A DNA stretch of 11,127 nucleotides from Gammaproteobacteria bacterium (GTDB lineage Bacteria; Pseudomonadota; Gammaproteobacteria; SMWH01), in NCBI GenBank assembly GCA_004357005.1, contig SMWH01000015.1, positions 1 through 11,127 on the forward strand. Direction: 5' to 3'. The notes below the pieces were generated by a model. It was not told the origin of the DNA, searched no databases, and was given only the letters and a program-made list of their open reading frames with translations. Positions within the stretch are counted from its first letter, which is position 1; every line of letters starts with the position of its first letter. The translations under genes and the position numbers were made by a program. Shown here piece after piece: positions 1 to 5,971 of this stretch.

Positions 1-537
1 AGATAGTATCAAGCCGCCCCAGGTGCCCGCCCAGGTCTTTCCCGGACTTACCCGGGGCGCCAGTTTCCGCTGCCCGAAGCGTCTGCCGACGAAATAAGCC
101 CCGATATCCGCAACCCAGATCAACGCCAGGAGGAACACCACCCGGACCGGATCCTGGGCGTGGATTGCCACGAGGGCGGCCCAGCACGGCAACAGGACCA
201 GCATGCCGGTGACCGCCTTGATCGGGCGGGCTGCCCTCCCCACCTCCGGGAACGCGAGCCACAAGCCCGCCAGCACCCACCAGGCAACGCCCAACAGGGG
301 GAGCTGCTGCGCCACAGCCGGACAATGGTAAAGCCCAGCCAGCAAGGCAGCGATCACGACCAGATACGCCACCCTGTACGGTGCGCCCTCAGCTGGTATC
401 AGGGCGGCCCATTCCCACGCGCCGACGAGAACGACCACCGCCAGACCCACGGCAAAACCTGCAGCGGGTGCAAACAAAACAGCGGCAACAACCAGCGGCG
501 CCAACACAACGGCGGTCACAACACGCTGCTTCAGCAT
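1..537 (-). CDS. cdsA: Phosphatidate cytidylyltransferase, N-terminal part (cut by window edge)
   Basis: CdsA makes CDP-diacylglycerol from phosphatidic acid and CTP in the inner membrane, the branch point to all phospholipids. I translated the minus strand from an ATG at 537: 179 codons stay open to base 1. The protein begins MLKQRVVTAVVLAPLV and is a run of hydrophobic segments (about residues 5-40, 55-70, 83-96, 107-123, 130-147) with short charged loops, as expected of this multi-spanning enzyme. Residues 141-155 (WVADIGAYFVGRRFG) and 164-171 (SPGKTWAG) are conserved family stretches. The usual length is about 270-285 residues, so roughly the last 100, including the C-terminal family signature, lie outside the window. 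The start overlaps the end of uppS by 7 nt, which suggests translational coupling. The identification is firm from motifs and from the standard uppS-cdsA order. Confidence 0.95.
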   Translation of the reverse strand, partial: MLKQRVVTAVVLAPLVVAAVLFAPAAGFAVGLAVVVLVGAWEWAALIPAEGAPYRVAYLVVIAALLAGLYHCPAVAQQLPLLGVAWWVLAGLWLAFPEVGRAARPIKAVTGMLVLLPCWAALVAIHAQDPVRVVFLLALIWVADIGAYFVGRRFGQRKLAPRVSPGKTWAGTWGGLILS

Positions 538-1310
538 TCGTCGTCGGCCCTCGCTCCCGTCTGCTCCGGGACTCGTCCGAAGCGGCGTTGCCGGCCCGCA
601 TAGACGGCAACGGCTTTTTCCATCTCCTCAGGCCCGAAGTCAGGCCACAGCACCTCGGTAAAGTACAGTTCCGTGTAGGCCAGTTGCCATAGCATGAAAT
701 TGCTGATGCGCTGATCACCCCCGCTGCGGATGAACAGATCCGGTTCCGGAAGATTCGCCAGACTCAGTTCCGCACCCAACAACCCGGCATCGATCTGTTC
801 CGCGCGCAACTCTCCCGTTTCGATCCGTTTTCCGAGCGAGCGCGCGGCCTGCACAATGTCCCAACGCCCCCCATAGTTGACAGCAATGATGAGATCCGTT
901 TCCTCGTTAACGGCGGTTTTTTCTTCTGCCAGCCTCATGTGTTTCTGCAGTTCGCTGGAGAGGCCACTGCGATCCCCGATAAAACGCAGTCGCACATGGT
1001 TTTCGGCAAGCTGATCAGCTTCTCGCTTGAGGGCCTTGAGAAAAAGTTCCATCAGGCTGCCGATTTCGGATTCGGGGCGATTCCAGTTTTCGCGGCTGAA
1101 CGCGAACAGCGTCAGAACCTTGATGCCCTTGTGTCCACAAAACTCCACGACTTTGTGAACGGCCTTTACACCGGCCTGGTGTCCCGCGGTCCGGGGCAAC
1201 TTGCGCTGCTGCGCCCAGCGACCGTTACCATCCATGATGATGGCCACGTGTCGCGGCAGCGCTTCGATTTCAGGAACCGAGAATTCGGGTTCTGGCGGGG
1301 TGGAAGACAA
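531..1310 (-). CDS. uppS: Undecaprenyl diphosphate synthase (cis-prenyltransferase)
   Basis: UppS is a cytosolic, membrane-associated enzyme that adds eight isopentenyl units to farnesyl diphosphate in cis, giving the C55 lipid carrier for peptidoglycan and O-antigen. The 259-residue protein has the family motifs in order: HVAIIMDGNGRW at 21-32 with the catalytic Asp27, FAFSRENWNRP at 69-79, NYGGRWDI at 145-152, and RSGGDQRISNF at 195-205 with diphosphate-binding Arg195 and Arg201 and metal-linked Glu214 further on. Length and motif spacing match E. coli UppS (Asp26, Arg194, Arg200, Glu213). The start is a TTG at 1310. It is chosen because it gives the family N-terminus, but I see no Shine-Dalgarno sequence in the 26-nt gap after frr. 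The next in-frame starts would fall inside the active-site motif. The gene sits between frr and cdsA, as in E. coli. Confidence 0.96.
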   Translation of the reverse strand: MSSTPPEPEFSVPEIEALPRHVAIIMDGNGRWAQQRKLPRTAGHQAGVKAVHKVVEFCGHKGIKVLTLFAFSRENWNRPESEIGSLMELFLKALKREADQLAENHVRLRFIGDRSGLSSELQKHMRLAEEKTAVNEETDLIIAVNYGGRWDIVQAARSLGKRIETGELRAEQIDAGLLGAELSLANLPEPDLFIRSGGDQRISNFMLWQLAYTELYFTEVLWPDFGPEEMEKAVAVYAGRQRRFGRVPEQTGARADDEC

Positions 1311-1336
1311 GAGAAAACGGAGTCGGAGGTCTGACG

Positions 1337-1894
1337 TCAGACTTCCAGAAGCTCGGTTTCCTTGACCTGGGCGATGGAATCAACCTCGGCCACGTATTTG
1401 TCGGTCAGTTTCTGGATCTCGTCTTCAGCATGATGCTCGTCATCTTCAGACAGCTCCTTGCCCTTCTGAAGCTCCTTCATCTTGTGGTTGGCATCGCGCC
1501 GGATATTGCGGACGGCGACCTTGGCATGTTCGGCTTCCTGCCCAACCACCTTGATCAGGTCCCTGCGCCGTTCCTCGGTGAGAGCCGGGAGGGGGATCCG
1601 GATCACGGTACCGGCGGTAGTCGGCATTAACCCGAGATCGGAGTTCATGATGGCTTTTTCGATCACCTGAACCATGGGTTTTTCCCAGGGCGTCACACTC
1701 AGGGTACGGGGATCTTCAACTGCAACGCCGGCTACCTGGTTGATGGGAACGGTGGCCCCGTAATAGTCCACAGTGAGATGATCCAGGAGACTTGTGTGGG
1801 CACGGCCCGTTCTCAACTTCACGAGCTCATGACGAAGCGCTTCAATGCTTTTGGCCATCCGGGCTTCTGCATCTTTCAGGACGTCTTTCATCAT
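1337..1894 (-). CDS. frr: Ribosome recycling factor
   Basis: RRF, with EF-G, splits the post-termination ribosome so that subunits, tRNA and mRNA can be reused. The frame is open further upstream into pyrH, but the start at the ATG-ATG pair (1894) gives exactly 185 residues, the length of E. coli RRF, and aligns [13 protein letters not shown] with the family N-terminus. Conserved stretches: LRTGRA at 27-32, VEDPRTL at 59-65, [11 protein letters not shown] at 79-89, [13 protein letters not shown] at 101-113, and [10 protein letters not shown] at 127-136 with the functionally important Arg132. The C-terminal part is a charged helix, as in the three-helix bundle of the family. A weak GGAAG lies about 10 nt before the start. 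It is 20 nt downstream of pyrH, in the same operon. Confidence 0.97.
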   Translation of the reverse strand: MMKDVLKDAEARMAKSIEALRHELVKLRTGRAHTSLLDHLTVDYYGATVPINQVAGVAVEDPRTLSVTPWEKPMVQVIEKAIMNSDLGLMPTTAGTVIRIPLPALTEERRRDLIKVVGQEAEHAKVAVRNIRRDANHKMKELQKGKELSEDDEHHAEDEIQKLTDKYVAEVDSIAQVKETELLEV

Positions 1895-1914
1895 GGCGAC
1901 AAAACTTCCGAATG

Positions 1915-2640
1915 TCAGTGAATCAGGGTGCCGATGGCCTCGCCACGCATTACCCCGAGCAAAGCGCCCTCCTGGTTCAGATTGAAAATCCGCAAAGGTA
2001 TGCCGCGCTCCCGGCACAACACGATAGCGGAGGTGTCCATGACCTTCAACTTGCGCTCGATCACCTCGTCATAGGTCAACTCGCTGAAGTACTCCGCGTT
2101 GGGGTCTTCCATCGGATCCGCCGAGTACACGCCGTCTACCTTGGTGGCCTTGAGCACGATATCGGCCCCGATTTCGGCCGCTCTCAGACTGGCAGCTGAA
2201 TCGGTAGTGAAGAAGGGATTTCCCGTACCCGCGGCGCAAATGATGACCCGGCCCTTTTCCAGGTGGCGCACGGCACGGCGCCGAATATAGTCCTCGCAGA
2301 CCTCGTTGACCTTGATGGCGGACATGACACGGGCATAGATGCCAAGGTGCTCGAGCGCATCCTGCAAGGCCAGCGCGTTGATCACCGTCGCCAGCATGCC
2401 CATGTTGTCGCCGGTCACCCGGTCCATCCCCGCTGCGGCAAGGCCGGCGCCACGAAAAATGTTGCCGCCGCCAATCACGACAGCCAGTTGCACGCCGGAA
2501 CGCACGATCTCCTTCATGTCTCCCGCGATCCTGGTCAGGATGTCCGGGTCGATTCCGTAGTCCAGCTTGCCCATCAGCGCTTCCCCGCTCAATTTGAGCA
2601 GAACACGCCGATACTTGGGTTTGCCGGTTTCGTCGTTCAC
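1915..2640 (-). CDS. pyrH: Uridylate (UMP) kinase
   Basis: PyrH phosphorylates UMP to UDP, the entry to pyrimidine nucleotide supply; the bacterial enzyme is a hexamer of the amino-acid-kinase fold, activated by GTP and inhibited by UTP. The 241-residue protein has KLSGEAL at 16-22 (phosphate binding), GGGNIFRG at 57-64, GDNMGMLAT at 77-85 and [10 protein letters not shown] at 138-147, followed by [11 protein letters not shown]. Length matches E. coli PyrH (241). The start is a GTG at 2640, which gives a family-like N-terminus. The upstream bases (ttttttggtattaac) contain no recognisable Shine-Dalgarno sequence, and an inverted-repeat element ends 9 nt before the start codon. Its expression may therefore depend on that element, on read-through from tsf, or on a promoter I cannot see. 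Confidence 0.97.
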   Translation of the reverse strand: MNDETGKPKYRRVLLKLSGEALMGKLDYGIDPDILTRIAGDMKEIVRSGVQLAVVIGGGNIFRGAGLAAAGMDRVTGDNMGMLATVINALALQDALEHLGIYARVMSAIKVNEVCEDYIRRRAVRHLEKGRVIICAAGTGNPFFTTDSAASLRAAEIGADIVLKATKVDGVYSADPMEDPNAEYFSELTYDEVIERKLKVMDTSAIVLCRERGIPLRIFNLNQEGALLGVMRGEAIGTLIH

Positions 2641-2649
2641 GTTAATACC

Positions 2650-2736
2650 AAAAAACGGGACAGGTTCGTTTTTTCACCGAAACGCACCAGGAACCACGGC
2701 GCCTGACCGACAAAAAACGAACCTGTCCCGTTTTTT
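2650..2736. repeat. 87-bp inverted-repeat element with two identical 25-bp arms (tsf-pyrH gap)
   Basis: Bases 2650-2674 and 2712-2736 are perfect reverse complements over 25 bp, separated by 37 bp. Each arm is also a small palindrome: AAAAAACG (2650-2657), loop GGACAGGTT (2658-2666), CGTTTTTT (2667-2674). The second arm has the same ends and the reverse-complement loop AACCTGTCC (2720-2728). The unit is therefore two copies of one 25-bp hairpin in opposite orientation, which can fold as one long stem or as two short hairpins. In the operon transcript the long stem ends in six U just before pyrH, so it resembles an intrinsic terminator. The T-runs on both strands also fit a bidirectional terminator or a REP/MITE-like repeat. 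I see no clear target duplication and no transposase nearby. The structure is certain; its function is not. Confidence 0.9.
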
Positions 2737-2751
2737 TTTGCATACGTGGAA

Positions 2752-3630
2752 TCAGCCGCCGCGCGCCTGTGCCATCACCTCTTCCGCAAAGTTGTCTGCT
2801 TTTTTCTCGATGCCCTCGCCCAGTGCAAGACGATACATCCCTTCGACCACAGCCCCGTCTTTCTCAACGAGCTTTCCGACGGTAATGTCCGTGTCCTTCA
2901 CAAAGGGCTGACCCAGAAGCGCGTTCTCGTTGAGGAACTTGCGCAACCGGCCCTCTACCATCTTCTCGATGATGTTGTCCGGCTTGCCGCTGTCCCTGGC
3001 CTGGGCGATGAGAATCTCACGTTCCTTCTCCACTTCGGCCACCGGCACATCGTCGGGGCTCACATACAGCGGGTTCATGGCAGCTACGTGCATGGCAATG
3101 TCCTTCGCCAATTCCGCGTTGCCGCCGTTCAGAGAGACCAGTACACCGATCTTCCCGCCATGGCTGTAGGCACCGATATCCCCGCTGCTCTCCATGGTCG
3201 TGAAACGACGGACCTGGATGTTTTCGCCCAGCCTGGCAACCAGGGCCTGGCGCGCCTCCTCGACGCTCTCGCCGCCCTCCATGGGCGCAGCAAGCAGCGC
3301 GTCCAGATCACCAGGCCGGGAATCCAGCACGACCCGGGCCACTCCGTCCGCGAAGGACCGAAAATCCCCGTCGCGGGCGACAAAATCAGTTTCCGAGTTG
3401 ATTTCCGCCATGACCGCGCGTTTGCCATCATCAGACACCGCCAGCGCGATAACGCCTTCGGCCGCGACACGCCCCGCCTTCTTGTCCGCCCCCGCGAGCC
3501 CTGACTTGCGCAGCAATTTGACAGCCGCATCCATGTCACCGTCGGCCTCGACCAGCGCTTTTTTGCATTCCATCATGCCGACGCTGGTGCGCTCGCGCAG
3601 TTCTTTGACCATTGCTGCAGTGATAACCAT
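2752..3630 (-). CDS. tsf: Elongation factor Ts
   Basis: EF-Ts is the cytosolic nucleotide-exchange factor that releases GDP from EF-Tu during translation. The 292-residue protein starts [20 protein letters not shown], the typical UBA-like N-terminal domain (about 1-55), followed by the core motif TDFVAR at 81-86, whose Asp-Phe pair inserts next to the nucleotide site of EF-Tu. [10 protein letters not shown] and a C-terminal module ending in [10 protein letters not shown] follow. It is a few residues longer than E. coli EF-Ts (283). The ATG at 3630 has a good Shine-Dalgarno sequence, AGGAG, 5 nt upstream. It follows rpsB after a 60-nt gap, the near-universal rpsB-tsf pair. The inverted-repeat element lies directly downstream and may attenuate transcription into pyrH. 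Confidence 0.98.
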   Translation of the reverse strand: MVITAAMVKELRERTSVGMMECKKALVEADGDMDAAVKLLRKSGLAGADKKAGRVAAEGVIALAVSDDGKRAVMAEINSETDFVARDGDFRSFADGVARVVLDSRPGDLDALLAAPMEGGESVEEARQALVARLGENIQVRRFTTMESSGDIGAYSHGGKIGVLVSLNGGNAELAKDIAMHVAAMNPLYVSPDDVPVAEVEKEREILIAQARDSGKPDNIIEKMVEGRLRKFLNENALLGQPFVKDTDITVGKLVEKDGAVVEGMYRLALGEGIEKKADNFAEEVMAQARGG

Positions 3631-3654
3631 TTTGGCTCCTGTCGGATTCCTCTT

Positions 3655-3681
3655 GCTCTGTCTCGGGGGCTCTATCTCGGG
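3655..3681. repeat. Imperfect 14-bp tandem repeat in the rpsB-tsf gap
   Basis: gctctgtctcggg (3655-3667) is followed after one G by gctctatctcggg (3669-3681): 12 of 13 bases are identical at a 14-bp period. It lies in the 60-nt rpsB-tsf gap, well upstream of the tsf Shine-Dalgarno sequence. It is probably a slippage product. I see no stem-loop or T-run here that would act as a terminator between the two genes. Confidence 0.6.
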
Positions 3682-3690
3682 CGTTCTATA

Positions 3691-4887
3691 TCAGGATTTG
3701 GTGGCCGCTTTCTTTTTGGTCTTCTTCTTGGCAGCCTTTTTGGTCGCTTTCTTCCTGGCGACCTTCTTCTTGGCCACCTTCCTGGCCGGCGCTGCTTCTA
3801 CCCTGATCTCTTCTACTTCTACTTCTTTTTCTTTTACTTCCACAACCTCGACCGCCACAACCTCGACTTCAACAGCGGGCACCGAGGCCTCTGCCGGTAC
3901 CGCTTTCTCCGCAGCCTCAACTCCCACCGCGACCTCGGCTTCTTGCACTGCCGGCTCGGCTTCAGCTGCCGGTGCAGTATCCGCCTCGGGAGTCGCTTGA
4001 GGGATCTCCGCCTGCGCAGGAGCCTCCACATCCGCCGCCACATCCACTGCGGGTTTCCCGGCCGCAGGCCTGGCCACGGGTCGTGCGGCGGCCGGGCGCC
4101 TGGGTGGCCCCTGGCGTGCCGGACGGCCCGATTCGCGCGCCTTTACCGGTTTTCCGGCCGCGTCCAGTTCCACGAATTCCTCGGCATCACCCTCGATCTG
4201 CGGTCCCGATGCGCGCCCTTCTACTACGGCATCCGCGGCCGCACGGGTATAGAGCTGGATGGCGCGAATGGCGTCATCGTTGCCGGGAATAACGTAGGCA
4301 ATGTCGTCCGGAGAATTGTTCGTGTCCACGATACCGATGATCGGAATCCCCAGCTTGGTGGCTTCTTGAACAGCGATTTTTTCGTAACCCACGTCCACCA
4401 CAAACAAAGCGTCCGGCAGACCGTTCATGTCCTTGATGCCGCCCAGGCTGTTCTCCAGCTTGTCCCGCCGACGGGTCAGGCTGAGAACTTCTTTCTTGGC
4501 CAGACGGTCGAAGGTCCCGTCATCGGACATGGCCTCGAGGTCCTTGAGCCGCTTGACGGACTGTTTGATGGTCTTGAAATTGGTCAGCATGCCACCCAGC
4601 CAACGGTGCGCAACAAAGGGGGAACTGCAACGTCTGGCTTCTTCTTCCACCGACTGCCGCGCGGCCCGCTTGGTGCCGACAAAAAGTATCTTGCCGCGTT
4701 TGGCGGCCAGGCTGGATATGAAATTCATCGCATCCTCGAACAGAGGCAGAGTCTCCTCGAGGTTGATGATGTGGATTTTGCTTCGTTCCCCGAAGATGAA
4801 GGGTCCCATCTTGGGGTTCCAGAAACGCGTCTGGTGGCCGAAGTGCACGCCGGCCTCCAGCATCTGACGCATGGTCACTTTGGGCAT
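3691..4887 (-). CDS. rpsB: 30S ribosomal protein S2 with a long three-block C-terminal extension
   Basis: S2 (uS2) binds late to the back of the 30S subunit between head and body, and helps dock S1. Residues 1 to about 243 follow E. coli S2 closely: [40 protein letters not shown] at 66-76, [13 protein letters not shown] at 94-106, [18 protein letters not shown] at 146-163 and [11 protein letters not shown] at 200-210. E. coli S2 ends at about 241 residues; this one runs to 398. The extra part has three blocks: basic and proline-rich (about 245-280), acidic with Ala, Glu, Val and Pro (281-363), and lysine-rich (368-398, e.g. [13 protein letters not shown]). I chose the ATG at 4887 because it matches the family N-terminus and has AAGGAG 8 nt upstream; the frame is open 15 codons further up. 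The extension is in frame with no break, so I treat it as real. Its function is unknown. Confidence 0.97.
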   Translation of the reverse strand: MPKVTMRQMLEAGVHFGHQTRFWNPKMGPFIFGERSKIHIINLEETLPLFEDAMNFISSLAAKRGKILFVGTKRAARQSVEEEARRCSSPFVAHRWLGGMLTNFKTIKQSVKRLKDLEAMSDDGTFDRLAKKEVLSLTRRRDKLENSLGGIKDMNGLPDALFVVDVGYEKIAVQEATKLGIPIIGIVDTNNSPDDIAYVIPGNDDAIRAIQLYTRAAADAVVEGRASGPQIEGDAEEFVELDAAGKPVKARESGRPARQGPPRRPAAARPVARPAAGKPAVDVAADVEAPAQAEIPQATPEADTAPAAEAEPAVQEAEVAVGVEAAEKAVPAEASVPAVEVEVVAVEVVEVKEKEVEVEEIRVEAAPARKVAKKKVARKKATKKAAKKKTKKKAATKS

Positions 4888-5073
4888 CGGATTGTCTCCT
4901 TGGGTTGTGCCTCCATGCGCCCCATACAACAACCCTTGGACAAGCCTCGGGCACCCAGCTGCACGTGACGGCGCATGTGTGATTTAACCCCTGAATGGGG
5001 CGGTTTTCGGGCCGGATTGCGGCATAATATCGCCGGTTTTCTGGCCCACCGGGTTTTTAGGGCCCGGCAAAAC
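4888..5073 (-). promoter_or_regulatory. rpsB leader (candidate S2 autoregulatory 5' UTR)
   Basis: The stretch from the predicted transcription start (about 5073) to the rpsB start is about 186 nt, long for a ribosomal operon leader and similar in size to that of E. coli rpsB. It can form several stem-loops: one at its 5' end (CCGGG 5067-5063 with CCCGG 5053-5049, plus an outer A/U-rich closure), a CCCC/GGGG hairpin at 5000-4988, and a hairpin holding the ribosome-binding site at 4943-4892. In E. coli, S2 represses rpsB-tsf translation through its leader. That the same happens here is inferred from position and structure. The leader start depends on the promoter call. Confidence 0.6.
4892..4943 (-). 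promoter_or_regulatory. Hairpin enclosing the rpsB Shine-Dalgarno sequence
   Basis: Read on the minus strand, UUGUC (4943-4939) can pair with GACAA (4896-4892), and GGGUUGU (4935-4929) with ACAACCC (4908-4902), around a 20-nt loop. The Shine-Dalgarno core AAGGA (4901-4897) falls in the internal loop between the two helices, 3-5 nt wide on each side. Both helices are perfect. The layout is what one expects of a translational switch that a bound protein could close, with S2 the obvious candidate. Confidence 0.55.
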
Positions 5074-5079
5074 CGGCGA

Positions 5080-5108
5080 GTTATAGCACAGTTCCCGAGG
5101 CCAGACAA
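5080..5108 (-). promoter_or_regulatory. rpsB operon promoter (sigma-70, extended -10)
   Basis: On the minus strand TTGTCT (5108-5103) is separated by exactly 17 bp from TATAAC (5085-5080). TGTGC directly before the -10 box supplies an extended -10 TGn element, and the bases after it (TCGCCGG) form a GC-rich discriminator. An extended -10 plus a GC-rich discriminator, typical of stringently controlled ribosomal promoters, is also what is described for E. coli rpsB. The predicted start is near 5073. Confidence 0.65.
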
Positions 5109-5159
5109 TGAGGGCCGATCCGGCGCCGATTTGGCCCCTGAAGGACGTGGAATATAGAC

Positions 5160-5927
5160 ATGGCAACCACTATCAAGACACCCGAAGAAATCGAGAAAAT
5201 GCGCACCGCGGGCCAGTTGGCAGCGGAGGTCTTGCGCATGGTTGGCGCGCAGGTCCAGGCTGGCGTCACCACTGGCGAGCTGGACGAGCTCTGTCACGAC
5301 TATATCGTCAACCAGCAAAAGGCCATCCCCGCCCCCCTCAACTACCGGGGTTTCCCCAAATCCATCTGCACCTCGCTCAACCAGGTAGTCTGCCACGGGA
5401 TCCCGGGCGACAAGGTCCTCAAGGACGGGGATATCATCAATATCGACGTGACGGTGATCAAGGACGGCTATCACGGGGACACCAGCAAGATGTACTACGT
5501 TGGCGCACCGAGTGTACGCGGCCGCAGGGTCACTGAAGTCTCCCTCGAGGCCATGCGCCGCGGGATCGCCATCGTCAAACCCGGCGTCCGCCTGGGCGAT
5601 GTCGGCCACACGATCCAGTCCTGGGTCGAATCCCAGAGCTGCTCGGTGGTGCGCGAATACTGTGGGCACGGTATCGGCCGGCGCTTCCACGAAGATCCCC
5701 AGGTCCTGCATTACGGGCGCGCGGGCACCGGCACGGAAATTCAGGCGGGCATGACCTTTACCATCGAACCCATGGTCAATGCCGGAAAACCCCAGACCCG
5801 GCTGCTTTCAGATGGCTGGACCGTAGTGACCCGGGATCGCAGCCTGTCGGCCCAGTGGGAACACACCATCCTCGTAACCGACGACGGGCACGAAGTGCTC
5901 ACGCAACTGCCCGGGGACGAACTCTGA
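5160..5927 (+). CDS. map: Methionine aminopeptidase, type I
   Basis: This is the essential cytosolic metallo-enzyme that removes the initiator methionine from nascent proteins whose second residue is small. The 255-residue protein starts MATTIKTPEEIEKMRTAG, collinear with E. coli Map. The pita-bread metal ligands are all present: Asp96 (INIDVTV), Asp107 (HGDTSKM), His170 (YCGHGIG), Glu203 (TIEPMV) and Glu234 (WEHTI), with the substrate-side His79 in VVCHGIP. It lacks any zinc-finger N-terminal extension, so it is type Ia. It ends a little earlier than the E. coli protein (264). Divergent from rpsB and followed by glnD after 44 nt, as in E. coli. Confidence 0.98.
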   Translation: MATTIKTPEEIEKMRTAGQLAAEVLRMVGAQVQAGVTTGELDELCHDYIVNQQKAIPAPLNYRGFPKSICTSLNQVVCHGIPGDKVLKDGDIINIDVTVIKDGYHGDTSKMYYVGAPSVRGRRVTEVSLEAMRRGIAIVKPGVRLGDVGHTIQSWVESQSCSVVREYCGHGIGRRFHEDPQVLHYGRAGTGTEIQAGMTFTIEPMVNAGKPQTRLLSDGWTVVTRDRSLSAQWEHTILVTDDGHEVLTQLPGDEL

Positions 5928-5971
5928 CGACATCTCCTGCGAGACCTCCTGGCCAGCCCCGGTCCGGGCCC

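Larger units (their letters stand above)
4888..5159. other. Divergent rpsB / map intergenic region
   Basis: This 272-nt stretch between two divergent genes contains no plausible gene. Its minus strand carries the rpsB promoter and leader described separately. A 10-bp perfect inverted repeat (CGCCGGTTTT 5031-5040, AAAACCGGCG 5069-5078) overlaps the rpsB start site. On the plus strand the best -10-like box for map is CATAAT at 5023-5028, but I see no acceptable -35 box at 16-18 bp, so the map promoter stays unassigned. The map ribosome-binding site is probably the purine-rich GAAGGACGTGGA shortly before 5160. Confidence 0.7.

Noticed and set aside
1895..2017. Upstream extension of the frr frame into pyrH
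   Set aside because: RRF has a strongly conserved length of about 185 residues, reached exactly from the ATG at 1894.
2746..3504. A 252-codon plus-strand frame opposite tsf
   Set aside because: It is a shadow of EF-Ts, with no motif and no separate control region.
4888..4932. A start of rpsB 15 codons further upstream
   Set aside because: The extra residues do not match S2, and the AAGGAG Shine-Dalgarno sequence is placed correctly only for the ATG at 4887.
3943..4968. A 341-codon plus-strand frame opposite rpsB
   Set aside because: It runs antisense through the conserved S2 core and the rpsB leader; composition fits a shadow of the GC-rich S2 extension.
5022..5027. TATTAT on the minus strand as the rpsB -10 box
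   Set aside because: No -35 box at a proper distance. The TATAAC box at 5085-5080 has a 17-bp spaced -35 and an extended -10, so TATTAT probably lies inside the leader.
5855..5971. Upstream extension of the glnD frame into map
   Set aside because: It would add 39 Arg/Pro-rich residues overlapping map; the ATG at 5972 gives the normal GlnD length and N-terminus.
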